Assembly: GCA_008933805.1 (NCBI GenBank)
Contig: WBUH01000008.1
Span: 124,001-188,000, forward strand
Length of the DNA stretch: 64,000 nucleotides
Source: Bacteroidota bacterium
Lineage (GTDB): Bacteria > Bacteroidota > Bacteroidia > UBA8524
Direction of reading: 5' to 3'
Numbering within the stretch: the first letter of the stretch is position 1; each line of letters starts with the position of its first letter. Below are positions 37,201-46,100 of the stretch, piece after piece. The notes under the pieces were generated by a model, which saw nothing but the letters and a program-made list of their open reading frames with translations, made no database searches and was not told the origin of the DNA. The position numbers were made by a program, and so were the translations under genes.

Positions 37201-37615
37201 GATAAAACACAGGTTTCGGTAATGGTGTTAAAGAGTTTTCCCAATCAAATCCGGCTTGTGCAATGAACATTTTAACCTGTCTACTAGATTTTTCTATAAA
37301 ACAGCCCATTGCAATAAATTCATTCGGAGCTATTTCAATATTTAGTATTATGTATCCAGCCCCATATTGTTTGTTTTTGGGTTGCAATACTAACCCGTCA
37401 ATAGGGCGCTCTTCCGTGCCCTCTGTAGCAGATTTATATATACCAGGACTTGGTCCAACCAGCATGAGTTGCAGCATATCAGCTACCATAGTTTTCCCGC
37501 TTCCTCCTTCTCCTGAAAAATCTGTACGAAAGGGGTGAAACTTATAATCAGTATTAAAGTGATAAATTATACCAAGTGTCGAAAGCCCCCATATTCGAGG
37601 ATAATTATTTATCAT
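34256..37615 (-). CDS. jetC: JetC, SMC-like ATPase of Wadjet
   Basis: A 1119-residue SMC/Rad50/MukB-type ATPase. Walker A GEGGSGKT is at residues 35-42. A long coiled coil with a central non-helical part spans about 200-870. Near the C-terminus an ABC-signature-like segment (QTYSGNALLGLARLSL) leads into Walker B RIMPIDEAQGLG. It is the motor of the Wadjet complex and extrudes DNA loops. It overlaps jetB by 11 bp and jetD by 32 bp, so stoichiometry is probably set by translational coupling. Confidence 0.9.
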   Translation of the reverse strand: MINNYPRIWGLSTLGIIYHFNTDYKFHPFRTDFSGEGGSGKTMVADMLQLMLVGPSPGIYKSATEGTEERPIDGLVLQPKNKQYGAGYIILNIEIAPNEFIAMGCFIEKSSRQVKMFIAQAGFDWENSLTPLPKPVFYRDLLVNDKIIPVEELQEKLQDIHIKPLPLKQYHRLLFDNYILPVDLSESRKTLESYARIFRSFSRGSGFKTDSKSLKNFLFSDDDKFLLAKYYNEVKSISEDYQEHDRYKKEIELINKKQGFIKDVLILYNESNRLHMDYLTAKVYYWIGQQEKLQKEFNDNQEVYNRFQIERQLIQIKELELEKIEVNAQILKYRASEKALTTIRNTKQSLTFEKDFAYQNLQNAQLKKNNVLKVTNWLLIEKKDLAQLKAFYKNEFTYYENKKLLDSFLEYIDLHNTSKELDASSWTINFKNTTENYEGELQKSKRKLDELVALNVFADLQNPESLASWAIKYFNRPLNIEEESVLVYFQVFSVKAPERPKATDRYLRIAEELFSNLDIKDKDEQGFWINIDGVFEFIEYVKNQYLNINENEKQQTVNAFLKLRKGLAEEIKELTQNIADTERLKKILFEFSDLEKAITLYTKRIEYTRIPDSEWLMEENQFEELLADYANKEMVDTEYDIAKGNYEGLIKQESEVDPNNFERQNEDAIFYFKTENIDTAKLDEHLNILSDKITSGKNELKSLQQKLNMDELKVIQIESTLLGDKNRRTTVLQLKASHAILYSNLEQNYQKSEIALYDSNRQSQEAKNAYQEAFKNVFPEDSKYVSIDDNPDEGNNSLKEKYSIARLKFEGKYNMVAEEIEEGTQLIDTFHVGQLAHKLLPTVFASPKLFDESKLESQLTERLTKLYQVIKEIGSRKIEILKRVFTEVNKTYRDHLDKVGKIDQYFKNPNKSITGGNRGSLKYELSSDYPAKWMNIFTKALDDKLTNTGLFEQLAKEIDINEMMKKAFIDEGGTKDADIEDLLNPKSYFDLKFNLRLATGDANAGSNSQTYSGNALLGLARLSLIEDSKRKGIRIMPIDEAQGLGSNYEMLRNIAIEEGYQILSMSIDTAGEIREGEQYIYILNENSLADEDNYVPAMGVFSDNQLTANIETFIYANNN

Positions 37616-38285
37616 ATGTTAATTTTTTAACTAACTCATCAATATTTAGAATTTGTGACTGGTATTTTTTTCTTAATCTCTCAAAGGATGGCATGTATTT
37701 AAATCTTCTCTGGTCTTCATCTGTCCACATAATCCAGCCAAGTTTTCCAAATTCACCAAATGCATCCAGGATTTCTTTAGTAACGTCTTTTTCCAAATAT
37801 TCGGTACTCTTTTCTCCTTTGGAGTTTGCGACAAGTTTGAATAAACCAGCTTTCTCTTCTTCATATTCCGTATACAAAAGCTGTATAAATTCGTTTACAG
37901 AATCTAACTCTATATTTGCGTCAAGTTTATACATCTTAAGAAATAGCATTCCAATAACGATATAGGCAGTATCTAAATATTCTCTATAACGATAGTCCGA
38001 AGGAATTTTACTTCGGTTATTTTCGTCTTCGAAATCAAGATAATAATATTTTGTGGTTAGCTCTTCACCTCCTTGAGATAAGGATAATTGGAAGAAATTT
38101 CTATAGTAGTCTTGCAAAGCTCCATAATGCCTTTCGATAAACTTAAACATTTCTTCAGGCTTAGGGTATTCTCGCTGGATATGAATGCCTGATCGTAAAG
38201 AATAATCAATTTTAGCAAAGATATCCTTAGCCTTTTTGTCGTTAAGAAATTGATACGCTATATTTTCCGAATGTACATTTTCCAT
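37605..38285 (-). CDS. jetB: JetB, MukE-like kleisin-associated subunit of Wadjet
   Basis: A 226-residue DUF4194-type protein, mostly helical with a winged-helix look and no enzymatic motif. Length and position between jetA and jetC match JetB, which plays the MukE role in the condensin-like complex. It overlaps jetA by 28 bp and jetC by 11 bp. The identification leans on gene order and size as well as sequence character. Confidence 0.82.
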   Translation of the reverse strand: MENVHSENIAYQFLNDKKAKDIFAKIDYSLRSGIHIQREYPKPEEMFKFIERHYGALQDYYRNFFQLSLSQGGEELTTKYYYLDFEDENNRSKIPSDYRYREYLDTAYIVIGMLFLKMYKLDANIELDSVNEFIQLLYTEYEEEKAGLFKLVANSKGEKSTEYLEKDVTKEILDAFGEFGKLGWIMWTDEDQRRFKYMPSFERLRKKYQSQILNIDELVKKLTYDK

Positions 38286-39586
38286 ATATGAATATTGCGA
38301 TAGGAGGAATTGGTTTCGAGTGCATGATCAATTTTCACTTGTATATTTCTATTTTTTGATACCTGCCTCAGAAATTTACTAGTTGCTTTTATAGCTATTG
38401 ACAAATTAACATTTTCTTCTGTAAGTATTCTGAAAAAAAAGGGACTATAATCTAATTCATTATCTGAATTTAAGATGTCGAATGCCTGTTTAATCCAAAA
38501 CTGAACTCTTTGACGCTCAAAAATCACTTGCTTAGCAATTTTAGTTAAATCATTTTGCCTTTGTGCGTTTACTTCCCTTTGAATTATTTCAACTGGTGCT
38601 TTTGGGGTTATATCTCTTTCAGGAACGAAGACAAACTTAGGCAAAGTTGAAGGAGCATAAATTTGAAATGGTGGTATATCATCTGGTAATAAAAGTTTTT
38701 TTCTACCTGTTTCACTTTTGATTTGTTTGCTCTCGTTTAGTAAGAGATTAAGAAACAAGCCTGTTTTACGATCAAAATCGCGCTGGTTGAATTCGTAAAT
38801 AAATTCTCTTATTCTAGGTTTGATCCGATCAATTCTAGAGCTTACCTGCTCAAGTTGTGCCCTAATTCCGGAATTGAAATCCATCACTTCATTAATATTG
38901 GATATAAATTCTTGTGAATTAGGAACGCCAATTAAATCATCCAACTTGTAATCTATATCATAAGTAGACTTAAATGCCTCCTTTAATTGAGAAGCATGTT
39001 CTTTTATTTCGTTTAAACTGATTTCTATTTCTTCGAGCAAAAGAAATAAATTGGGATTATCTTCTTTGATTCTTTTTCGAAACTCTCTTACCGATTCGCT
39101 AACCTGCTGATCTAGAATCTCCACCTGCGCAATTATTTCTGTGTTGCGTATACAAAAATGTTCTTTATACCATAAATTGAAATCTAAACCTTGTGCTTCA
39201 ATGTGCCTAAGAAGTTCATGGTATAAATAATCAAATATTCGTTTGATTTCTGCCGGGCTGTATCTTTTAAATAATCGCTCCTTTATATTCTCACAGAATT
39301 CTATGCCATATGCCTTGAATTTATAGGTTTTTTTTACCTCATCACGCCAAATAAAAAATTCTTGGAATTTGAGTACAATAGCATTATTTCTTTCATACTC
39401 ATTTCGTTGGCTATTTCTTCCAAGATCTTTATGAACCTTTTCTATTACTTCATTTATTCGCTCTTCTGTAAATTCTTCATTGACAAATTTGTCATAAAGG
39501 CGCAATAGAATAAGACCTTCAACTTTCTCAGGGATTAGAAGGTCATAATGGTTCTTTGCTTCACGATATAAATCAAATGTATCCAT
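38258..39586 (-). CDS. jetA: JetA, MukF-like kleisin subunit of Wadjet
   Basis: A 442-residue DUF3375-type protein starting MDTFDLYREAKNHYDLLIPE. It begins with a winged-helix-like region, contains long helices around residues 170-270, and ends with another helical domain, as expected for the kleisin that bridges the JetC heads. It is the first gene of the operon. A perfect -7 box TATCTTTG lies at 39703-39710 on the minus strand, 117 bp upstream. Divergent ArdC-like gene shares the 376-bp upstream region. Confidence 0.83.
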   Translation of the reverse strand: MDTFDLYREAKNHYDLLIPEKVEGLILLRLYDKFVNEEFTEERINEVIEKVHKDLGRNSQRNEYERNNAIVLKFQEFFIWRDEVKKTYKFKAYGIEFCENIKERLFKRYSPAEIKRIFDYLYHELLRHIEAQGLDFNLWYKEHFCIRNTEIIAQVEILDQQVSESVREFRKRIKEDNPNLFLLLEEIEISLNEIKEHASQLKEAFKSTYDIDYKLDDLIGVPNSQEFISNINEVMDFNSGIRAQLEQVSSRIDRIKPRIREFIYEFNQRDFDRKTGLFLNLLLNESKQIKSETGRKKLLLPDDIPPFQIYAPSTLPKFVFVPERDITPKAPVEIIQREVNAQRQNDLTKIAKQVIFERQRVQFWIKQAFDILNSDNELDYSPFFFRILTEENVNLSIAIKATSKFLRQVSKNRNIQVKIDHALETNSSYRNIHIWKMYIRKI

Positions 39587-39962
39587 AAAATAGAATGCAT
39601 TATATAGTCCTTATAATATTATTAGGATCACTGAATGGGTTGAATTTTTTTGAATTTAATCCCATATAATTACTGCGGCTATTCATAATGCAACAGCATG
39701 AACAAAGATATAAAAAATATAACTTGGTAATAATACAAAATATAACTATTGGCCTAATTTTAGATATCCATAAAGGTTTCTAATTTCTATAGTAGAACCT
39801 TTGCGATGCTTCATTTCTTTTTGGAATTTCCATTAACCCTAATGATGAAATGATGAAATGATGAAATGATGAATTTTCATAACACTTAAATTCCTCCCCC
39901 TTCCCCGTCCTCTCTGCATCAGCTAAACTTCAGTCATACATTCTTTATAAATCAATAATTGT
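39587..39962. promoter_or_regulatory. Divergent control region between jetA and the ArdC-like gene
   Basis: No gene is seen. It holds the -7 box TATCTTTG for jetA (39703-39710, minus), two direct copies of AAAATATAACT (about 39715 and 39737) and four tandem copies of ATGATGAA (39842-39873). Confidence 0.5.
39842..39873 (+). repeat. Tandem repeat, four copies of ATGATGAA
   Basis: Four exact 8-bp units lie 90 bp before the ArdC-like start. Slippage here could alter spacing in the promoter region, but the repeat is outside any reading frame. Confidence 0.85.
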
Positions 39963-40853
39963 ATGACAACAGAACAAAAACAACGCAAGGACGTGTATCA
40001 GATTGTTACCGAGCACGTCATCTCATTTTTGGAACAAGGTATTGTTCCCTGGCGGGTATCATGGGTGAATAATGGTATTCCCCGCAATGTGGTTACCAGA
40101 AAACCGTATCGGGGTGCTAACATTCCCCTACTATCAGTCTATGGCTTTAACCGTAACTTGTTTGTATCGGAGCAGCAGCTCAACAATTTAGGTGGAACAG
40201 TAAAAAAAGACGCACGGTATGTCCTTTCTACCTATTGGGAATGGAAGGATGCGACTGACGGTAGTGGAGAGAAGCGATCCGTATTACGGTATGAGAAGGT
40301 GTACAACCTTTCCCAGTGTGAAGGTATTACTGTATCGGGTATTGATGATGTGGTAATTCCGCAAAATCCATTACTTGAATGCAAGAATATAGTAAAAGGT
40401 ATGCCGGATGCTCCTCGGATTGAGTATACAGGCAGTGCGGCTGAGTATGTCGAAGAGGATGATTTGATTATCATGCCGCCGTCTACTGAGTACACCACAC
40501 CGGAACTTTTTTACTATGACTTGTTTCGGATGCTTATTCATTCTACGGGGCATGCCCTTCGAATTGACCGCAAGGAGCTTGCAGAGCGTGAACCAGTGTT
40601 TTCCCGTGAGGCATTGATAGCTGACATCGGTGCGCATTACCTGTGCTTTCACGCGGGAGTAACGGGATTATTGGCTTTGCCTAATACAGGGCATCTATTC
40701 GGATGGATGGAATGGTTTACGGATGATGCTCGGTTGTTTGTGTTTGCAGCTAATCAAGCGCAGAAGGCGATGGATTATATTCTGAATACAAGCAAAGTTC
40801 CCGATACAAATGATACGGCACAACAAGATAGTCCAAATCAAAACGCCAACTGA
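39963..40853 (+). CDS. ArdC-like antirestriction protein with a degenerate zinc site
   Basis: A 296-residue protein with the two ArdC parts. Residues 5-115 are the single-strand-DNA-binding domain (VYQIVTEHVISFLEQGIVPW, RNVVTRKPYRGAN). Residues 150-260 are the zincin-like domain. ArdC proteins protect incoming mobile DNA from restriction. The expected HELIHSTGH reads R189-M-L-I-H193-S-T-G-H197, so both the first His and the catalytic Glu are lost, and the downstream EELVAEIG Glu is Asp221 (EALIADIG). Metalloprotease activity is therefore unlikely, while DNA binding may remain. It stands alone and divergent from the Wadjet operon. Confidence 0.8.
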   Translation: MTTEQKQRKDVYQIVTEHVISFLEQGIVPWRVSWVNNGIPRNVVTRKPYRGANIPLLSVYGFNRNLFVSEQQLNNLGGTVKKDARYVLSTYWEWKDATDGSGEKRSVLRYEKVYNLSQCEGITVSGIDDVVIPQNPLLECKNIVKGMPDAPRIEYTGSAAEYVEEDDLIIMPPSTEYTTPELFYYDLFRMLIHSTGHALRIDRKELAEREPVFSREALIADIGAHYLCFHAGVTGLLALPNTGHLFGWMEWFTDDARLFVFAANQAQKAMDYILNTSKVPDTNDTAQQDSPNQNAN

Positions 40854-40861
40854 AGTACTTC

Positions 40862-40886
40862 AAAACCCGATATGTATCGGGTTTTT
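40862..40886 (+). terminator. Terminator after the ArdC-like gene
   Basis: The 11-bp perfect stem AAAACCCGATA / TATCGGGTTTT with a 2-base gap and a T-run lies 9 bp after the stop codon. Confidence 0.85.
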
Positions 40887-41155
40887 GCATTTTTCCGTAA
40901 TTATATTGATAGCGGTTGCGTTTTACGCAATATCTCTCTGGAAACTACAAATTATTTTTGTCTAGGAAGAAACAGTTTCTGATTCTTAAAATTAAACTAT
41001 GAAAATTACGGTTCACCTTAAAACTATGACCTTTTATAAGAGATTCTGTGCCAATTACCTCTTTTTAACATGAGCTATGAAAGTTTTATATAGTTTTGTC
41101 TGATATCACATTGTTGTATGCAACATTACACATGAAAGCCATATCTAATTTATAT

Positions 41156-43129
41156 ATGAAGTATTGTTTCTCTATTCTGCTTGTTCTAACCATAGTATTC
41201 GGTAGTTCCCAAGATATTAAACGTACCCAAAACTGGTATTTTGGAGATAGTGCAGGGCTTTCTTTTGCCACAGACCCACCAACTGTTCTTGCTAACGGGG
41301 TGATGAATACGATAGAAGGCTGTGCGACTATGAGTGATACTAATGGTAATCTTTTGTTTTATACAAACGGAGTGAGGATATGGAATAAGAATCATCAAAT
41401 AATGGATAACGGAACAGGGTTAAACGGTCATATTTCTTCTACTCAATCTTCCTTAATTGTTCCATGGCCGGGCAACGATAGTCTTTTTTATATTTTTACT
41501 ACTGATGCTGTTGGTCAATTCAATGGATTGCAATACTCACTTGTAAATATCCATGAGAATAATGGCTTGGGTAAAGTCACCGTTAAAAATGTTTTGTTAC
41601 AAACACCTGTATGCGAAAAATTAACAGGAACTCGTCACGCAAACGGAATCGATTTCTGGATAATTACCCATAAATACAACTCAAATGAGTTCTTGATTTT
41701 TAAAATCACAAAAGACGGCCTGAATATATGTCCATATGTCCAAGAAGCTGGCAGTATGAATGGCATATCTGGTGCTGATGCCCAAGGAATGCTTAAAATA
41801 AACTCAAAAGGTAATATTCTAGGTAATGTCTTATTTGACCAATCAAAAGTTGAACTGTTTTCGTTCAATACTGAAACCGCGCAAATTAAACTTACGTGCA
41901 CTTTAGGTGGCCTCTTTTTCCCTTTCGGTATAGAGTTTTCAGATTCTTCACTACTTTATGTTTTAGACAGGAGCAAAAATATCTATCAGTATAATTTAAA
42001 CCTACTTACAGAAACAGACATAAACCTAAGTAAGGTGTCCGTTGCTTCAAATCCTGCACTATATTCCACAGGAATTCAAAGGAGTAGTGATAAAATCTAT
42101 ATAGCGATACAAGACTCTTTTTTCATCGCATCTATTGATATGCCAAACATCATAGGTGTTCAATGCGGATTTAAACTTAAAAGTATCCTATTGGGAAATG
42201 ATCGGTCATATGCTGGCCTTCCCAATTTCATCAGTTCCTATTTTCACCAACCCAATTTAGATTTTACCTATACAACCAGTTGTCAGAAAGACTCAGTTTA
42301 CTTTGAAGCAAAAGAGGGCACAACCCACACATGGCATATCTTTAGAAACAAAGCCATACTCCATACTTCAATCCAACCTGCAACGGGGTACAACTTCACC
42401 GATACAGGTGGGTACATAGTGCAATTAGTTTCAGGAACCGATACAGTCACGAAAACCATTTACATAGAGCCTAAACTTGAATTAGGCAAAGACACCGTAT
42501 TGTGCAACCAAACAGCTTATGCGTTATCAATTCCCCCCAACCACCGTTGTGTATCATGGCAAGATGGGAAAGACAGCCTTCGCTACACACTAACCCAAAA
42601 CGGTAAATACTATGTCAGTGCCTACAACATCAAAGGCTGTTTAGTATCCGATACTGTAAAAATAACCTTCGCAACCCTTGTCCCGCCTGTCATCACCAAG
42701 AGTAATGACAGCCTGTTTACCGATAGCGGTAACTTTACCTACAAATGGAAGTACAACAACGACCTTGTAGGCGGTAATTCCCACCAACTTAAAGTATCCA
42801 AAAACGGATTGTACAGCGTGGAGATAACCGACAGTAACGGCTGTACCAATACATCCGCCAATTTTCTTGTTTCAGGTTTGGGCATAGGGTTATTCAACGC
42901 CCAAGAATATTTTTCTATTTATCCCATACCTGCAAGCGACAAATTGATAATAGAAAGTTCACAAAACATACAAATACAAACTATAAAGCTAAGGGATATT
43001 GCAGGCAGATCCTTTGATTTTGCCCCCGCTGCCGAAGTAAACCTGATAGGGCTTGCATCGGGTGTTTACTATTTAGAACTAACTGATACCGAAAATCACC
43101 ATTACATAACAAAAATCATTATTAATTAA
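41156..43129 (+). CDS. T9SS-secreted protein with a propeller-like module and Ig-like part
   Basis: A 657-residue protein from ATG 41156, chosen because MKYCFSILLVLTIVFGSSQ is a clean Sec signal; an in-frame ATG at 41132 is possible. It starts with NWYFGDSAGLSF, continues with repeats on displayed statistics of the form NGNLLFYTNG and DSLFYIFTTD (a likely beta-propeller), then Ig-like segments, and ends with a T9SS type A sorting domain (IYPIPASDKLIIESS to the end). No enzymatic motif is seen. The next gene starts 4 bp after the stop and contains a related module. Confidence 0.8.
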   Translation: MKYCFSILLVLTIVFGSSQDIKRTQNWYFGDSAGLSFATDPPTVLANGVMNTIEGCATMSDTNGNLLFYTNGVRIWNKNHQIMDNGTGLNGHISSTQSSLIVPWPGNDSLFYIFTTDAVGQFNGLQYSLVNIHENNGLGKVTVKNVLLQTPVCEKLTGTRHANGIDFWIITHKYNSNEFLIFKITKDGLNICPYVQEAGSMNGISGADAQGMLKINSKGNILGNVLFDQSKVELFSFNTETAQIKLTCTLGGLFFPFGIEFSDSSLLYVLDRSKNIYQYNLNLLTETDINLSKVSVASNPALYSTGIQRSSDKIYIAIQDSFFIASIDMPNIIGVQCGFKLKSILLGNDRSYAGLPNFISSYFHQPNLDFTYTTSCQKDSVYFEAKEGTTHTWHIFRNKAILHTSIQPATGYNFTDTGGYIVQLVSGTDTVTKTIYIEPKLELGKDTVLCNQTAYALSIPPNHRCVSWQDGKDSLRYTLTQNGKYYVSAYNIKGCLVSDTVKITFATLVPPVITKSNDSLFTDSGNFTYKWKYNNDLVGGNSHQLKVSKNGLYSVEITDSNGCTNTSANFLVSGLGIGLFNAQEYFSIYPIPASDKLIIESSQNIQIQTIKLRDIAGRSFDFAPAAEVNLIGLASGVYYLELTDTENHHYITKIIIN

Positions 43130-43133
43130 GCCT

Positions 43134-46100
43134 ATGAGAATTGTATTACTGTTAACAGCAGCTTTGCTGCTGTGGGGGGAGGCTTTTGCCCAATCCGGCC
43201 ATTTGTGTGCGTCGGACTCCCTTTGGAAAATGGACACCTCCTATCAGCAAAAGCAGTCCGCCTTTGCAGCAGAACTTGCAGAGTTCCGCACCAACCCACC
43301 TACCACCCATAATTATTGGCCGTATGTGGATACAGGTAATAGCACCAACACCATAATCCCCGGCTGTAAAAAAGCTGTGTACATCATCCCGATAGTGGTT
43401 CATATAGATACCAGCGGGGGCACGGTGAACGTGAGCGATACACAGGTATATCAGCAATTGGAAATCCTGAATGCCCGTTTTGAGAACTACGGTATCCGCT
43501 TCGTATTAGCACAGCGGCGGCCCAACGGCACTTCGTTTTCAGGCATCAACCGCTTTGGAGGTACATTTGATTACCGTTTTCAAAATTTAGCAGCCGCGTA
43601 TGCCGCCTCAAATACCCGTTACTATGACCCTGAAAAATACTTTAACATTTATGTAGCTCCCAACATTTTAGCCTCTGACGGCAGCCCTTCTACCATTGGC
43701 GGATTTAACCAACGCTTTGCCGACATGGGAACAGGGGCGGATATGGTAGTTGTCCGCTACACAAAATTCGGAGACTATACCAATTGCGCAAGCTGCGGCA
43801 CACTTACAAGCAACAGCAAAGGGTTAACCTTAGTACACGAAGCAGGCCACTATTTAGGGTTACGCGAACTGTGGCAGGGCGGCTGTGCCGAAGGTAACAA
43901 TGCTGCTACCTGCGCTAACAAAGGTGATTTGTGTTGCGATACCCGCCCCATCAACGCCAACTATTCCTGTCCTGCACCCGGCGGTAACGATTGCAGCTAC
44001 CACCTGAGCATAGCCGATAACCACGAAAACTACATGGATTATACGGGCGAAGCCTGCCAAACTAACTTTACGGCAGACCAAGTAAGTTTAATGCAAGCCA
44101 CATTAGAACGTTACCGCAGTAAACAGGTCACCCCGAAAAACCTGAATGCTTTGGGGCTTAACGACTGCTTTGCCAGTGCGTGGTTTGACAGCGACGAGAA
44201 CTTTGCCTGCGACAGCGGGGTATTTACCCTACGTGCCATTGAGTACGACAGCGTATTGAGCTACCAGTGGATAATCCGCAGAAACGGTGTTATCTTTTTT
44301 GATACTACCCTTACTTCCGACAGCCTTGTATGGACTGCCGACAGTATCGGTGTTTATAGCGTAACCCTTGAAATTAAATACGGCTCGTTGGACAGTTCCG
44401 AAGTGACGCGCACCAGCTTTTTGCAGGTGGCCGATTGCGGCACTACCATCGCGAGTGACCAAGGAAATTGGTTTTTTGGAGACCACGCAGGACTTAAATT
44501 TACTGCTGGTGGAGTAATTAGAAATATTGAACCGTGGAAAAGGAACCCTTTTAACATTAATACCTCCGAAGGCACCATTAGTCATAGCAAAAACAACGGA
44601 CAATTATTGTTTTACGGAGGTGGAACTGTTTTTAATCCCGGTTATATGGAAATATACAACCGAAATTATGTACAAATGCCTAACAGTCCTATTTTGGGGG
44701 ATTTCAGTGCCTGCCAATCGGCGGCTGTGCTTCCCATGACGGGAGACACTAACCGTTTTATGTTGTTATCTGTGTCAGGAATTGATGCAAGCAATCAAAA
44801 GGGGTTTAGGTATTCAATAATAGATATGTCCCTCAATGGGGGATTAGGAGATATTGATGCAACCAATAAAGATATTCCTATTGCAGGCCCTGCGGGATTT
44901 ACAGTTTCTCCACTGGACAGTGCCATATTAGTAAACGAACAAATTACAGTTATCCCAAAATGTAACGGACAGGACTATTGGGTATTGGTAACTAATCTAC
45001 CTGATAATCCTCCTTTTCCGATGAATATTTTTATTTATTCTGTAGATACAAATGGAATAACTTATGTTGGAAAAACCGATACAATATTTAAAAAAATCGG
45101 GGTAGGTCAGTTAAAAGCCTCTCCTGATGGTAACTGGTTATACTTTTGGGGGAAATTATTACGATTCGATAAATCAACGGGGATAATTACCCCATACAGA
45201 ACCTTGATAAGCAACAATCCCGAACCGGCTTCATTTAGCCCTAACTCTAAGTTGTTGTATGCGATGAATACTAATTCCGAATTATTTCAATTCGACCTTC
45301 AAAGCGGCAACGATAGTTTAAGCAAAACCAAAATAACTGACTTCCCTATTATTTCAGGTTTTACGAACTTACAGTTAGGTCCTGATAACAGGGTATACAT
45401 TTCCAAATACGGCTACTCCAACCTTGCTGTAATAAACTCTCCTGACAGCAACGTTACTAAATCTGTACCCAACGCCCCGCAATACTCTTTTAATGGGCCT
45501 GTATTGGCTTCTAATGGTATCGGGGGTATGTGTATGAGCGGCCTTCCCAACATGCGCGATGCAAAACTACCCGCACAAATCCCTTTGACCTTTACCATGA
45601 TAGACAGTGCTTGCGGGCATATTAGTTTTATACCTTCCAACGCCTGTGCAGGCAGTTATAAGTGGTTCTTTGGCGACGGCGACAGTTCATCACTACGTGA
45701 ACCTAAACATACCTATGGTGATACAGGGTTATACACAGTTACCCTTACCGTTAATGGCACACAAACCGTACAAAAAGAAATTTTCATCGGCATACACTCA
45801 AAAATTCAGGGAACTGATACCGCCTGCATCTTGAACGGCAACCCCGTGAGTTATTCCATATCCCACCGTGATGATGAAAACACTTATACATGGAGCGTGG
45901 CAAACGGCACACCCACCATTGACCCTTACAACAACCTTGCGGTGAACTGGAGCGCAGGTGCAGGTAAGGTTATCCTAAACATGAGCAACCCCAACAACGG
46001 ATGTGTTTCTACCGATACCTTGAGCATTATTCCCAATTTCTTGGACAGCAACCGCATTTGGGCGGACACTGCTTTGTGTTTTTCAGGCAAACCATTGAAA

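Noticed and set aside
39842-39873. CRISPR array
   Set aside because: The units are 8 bp and contiguous with no spacers, and no cas genes are present. No CRISPR array was seen anywhere in the window.
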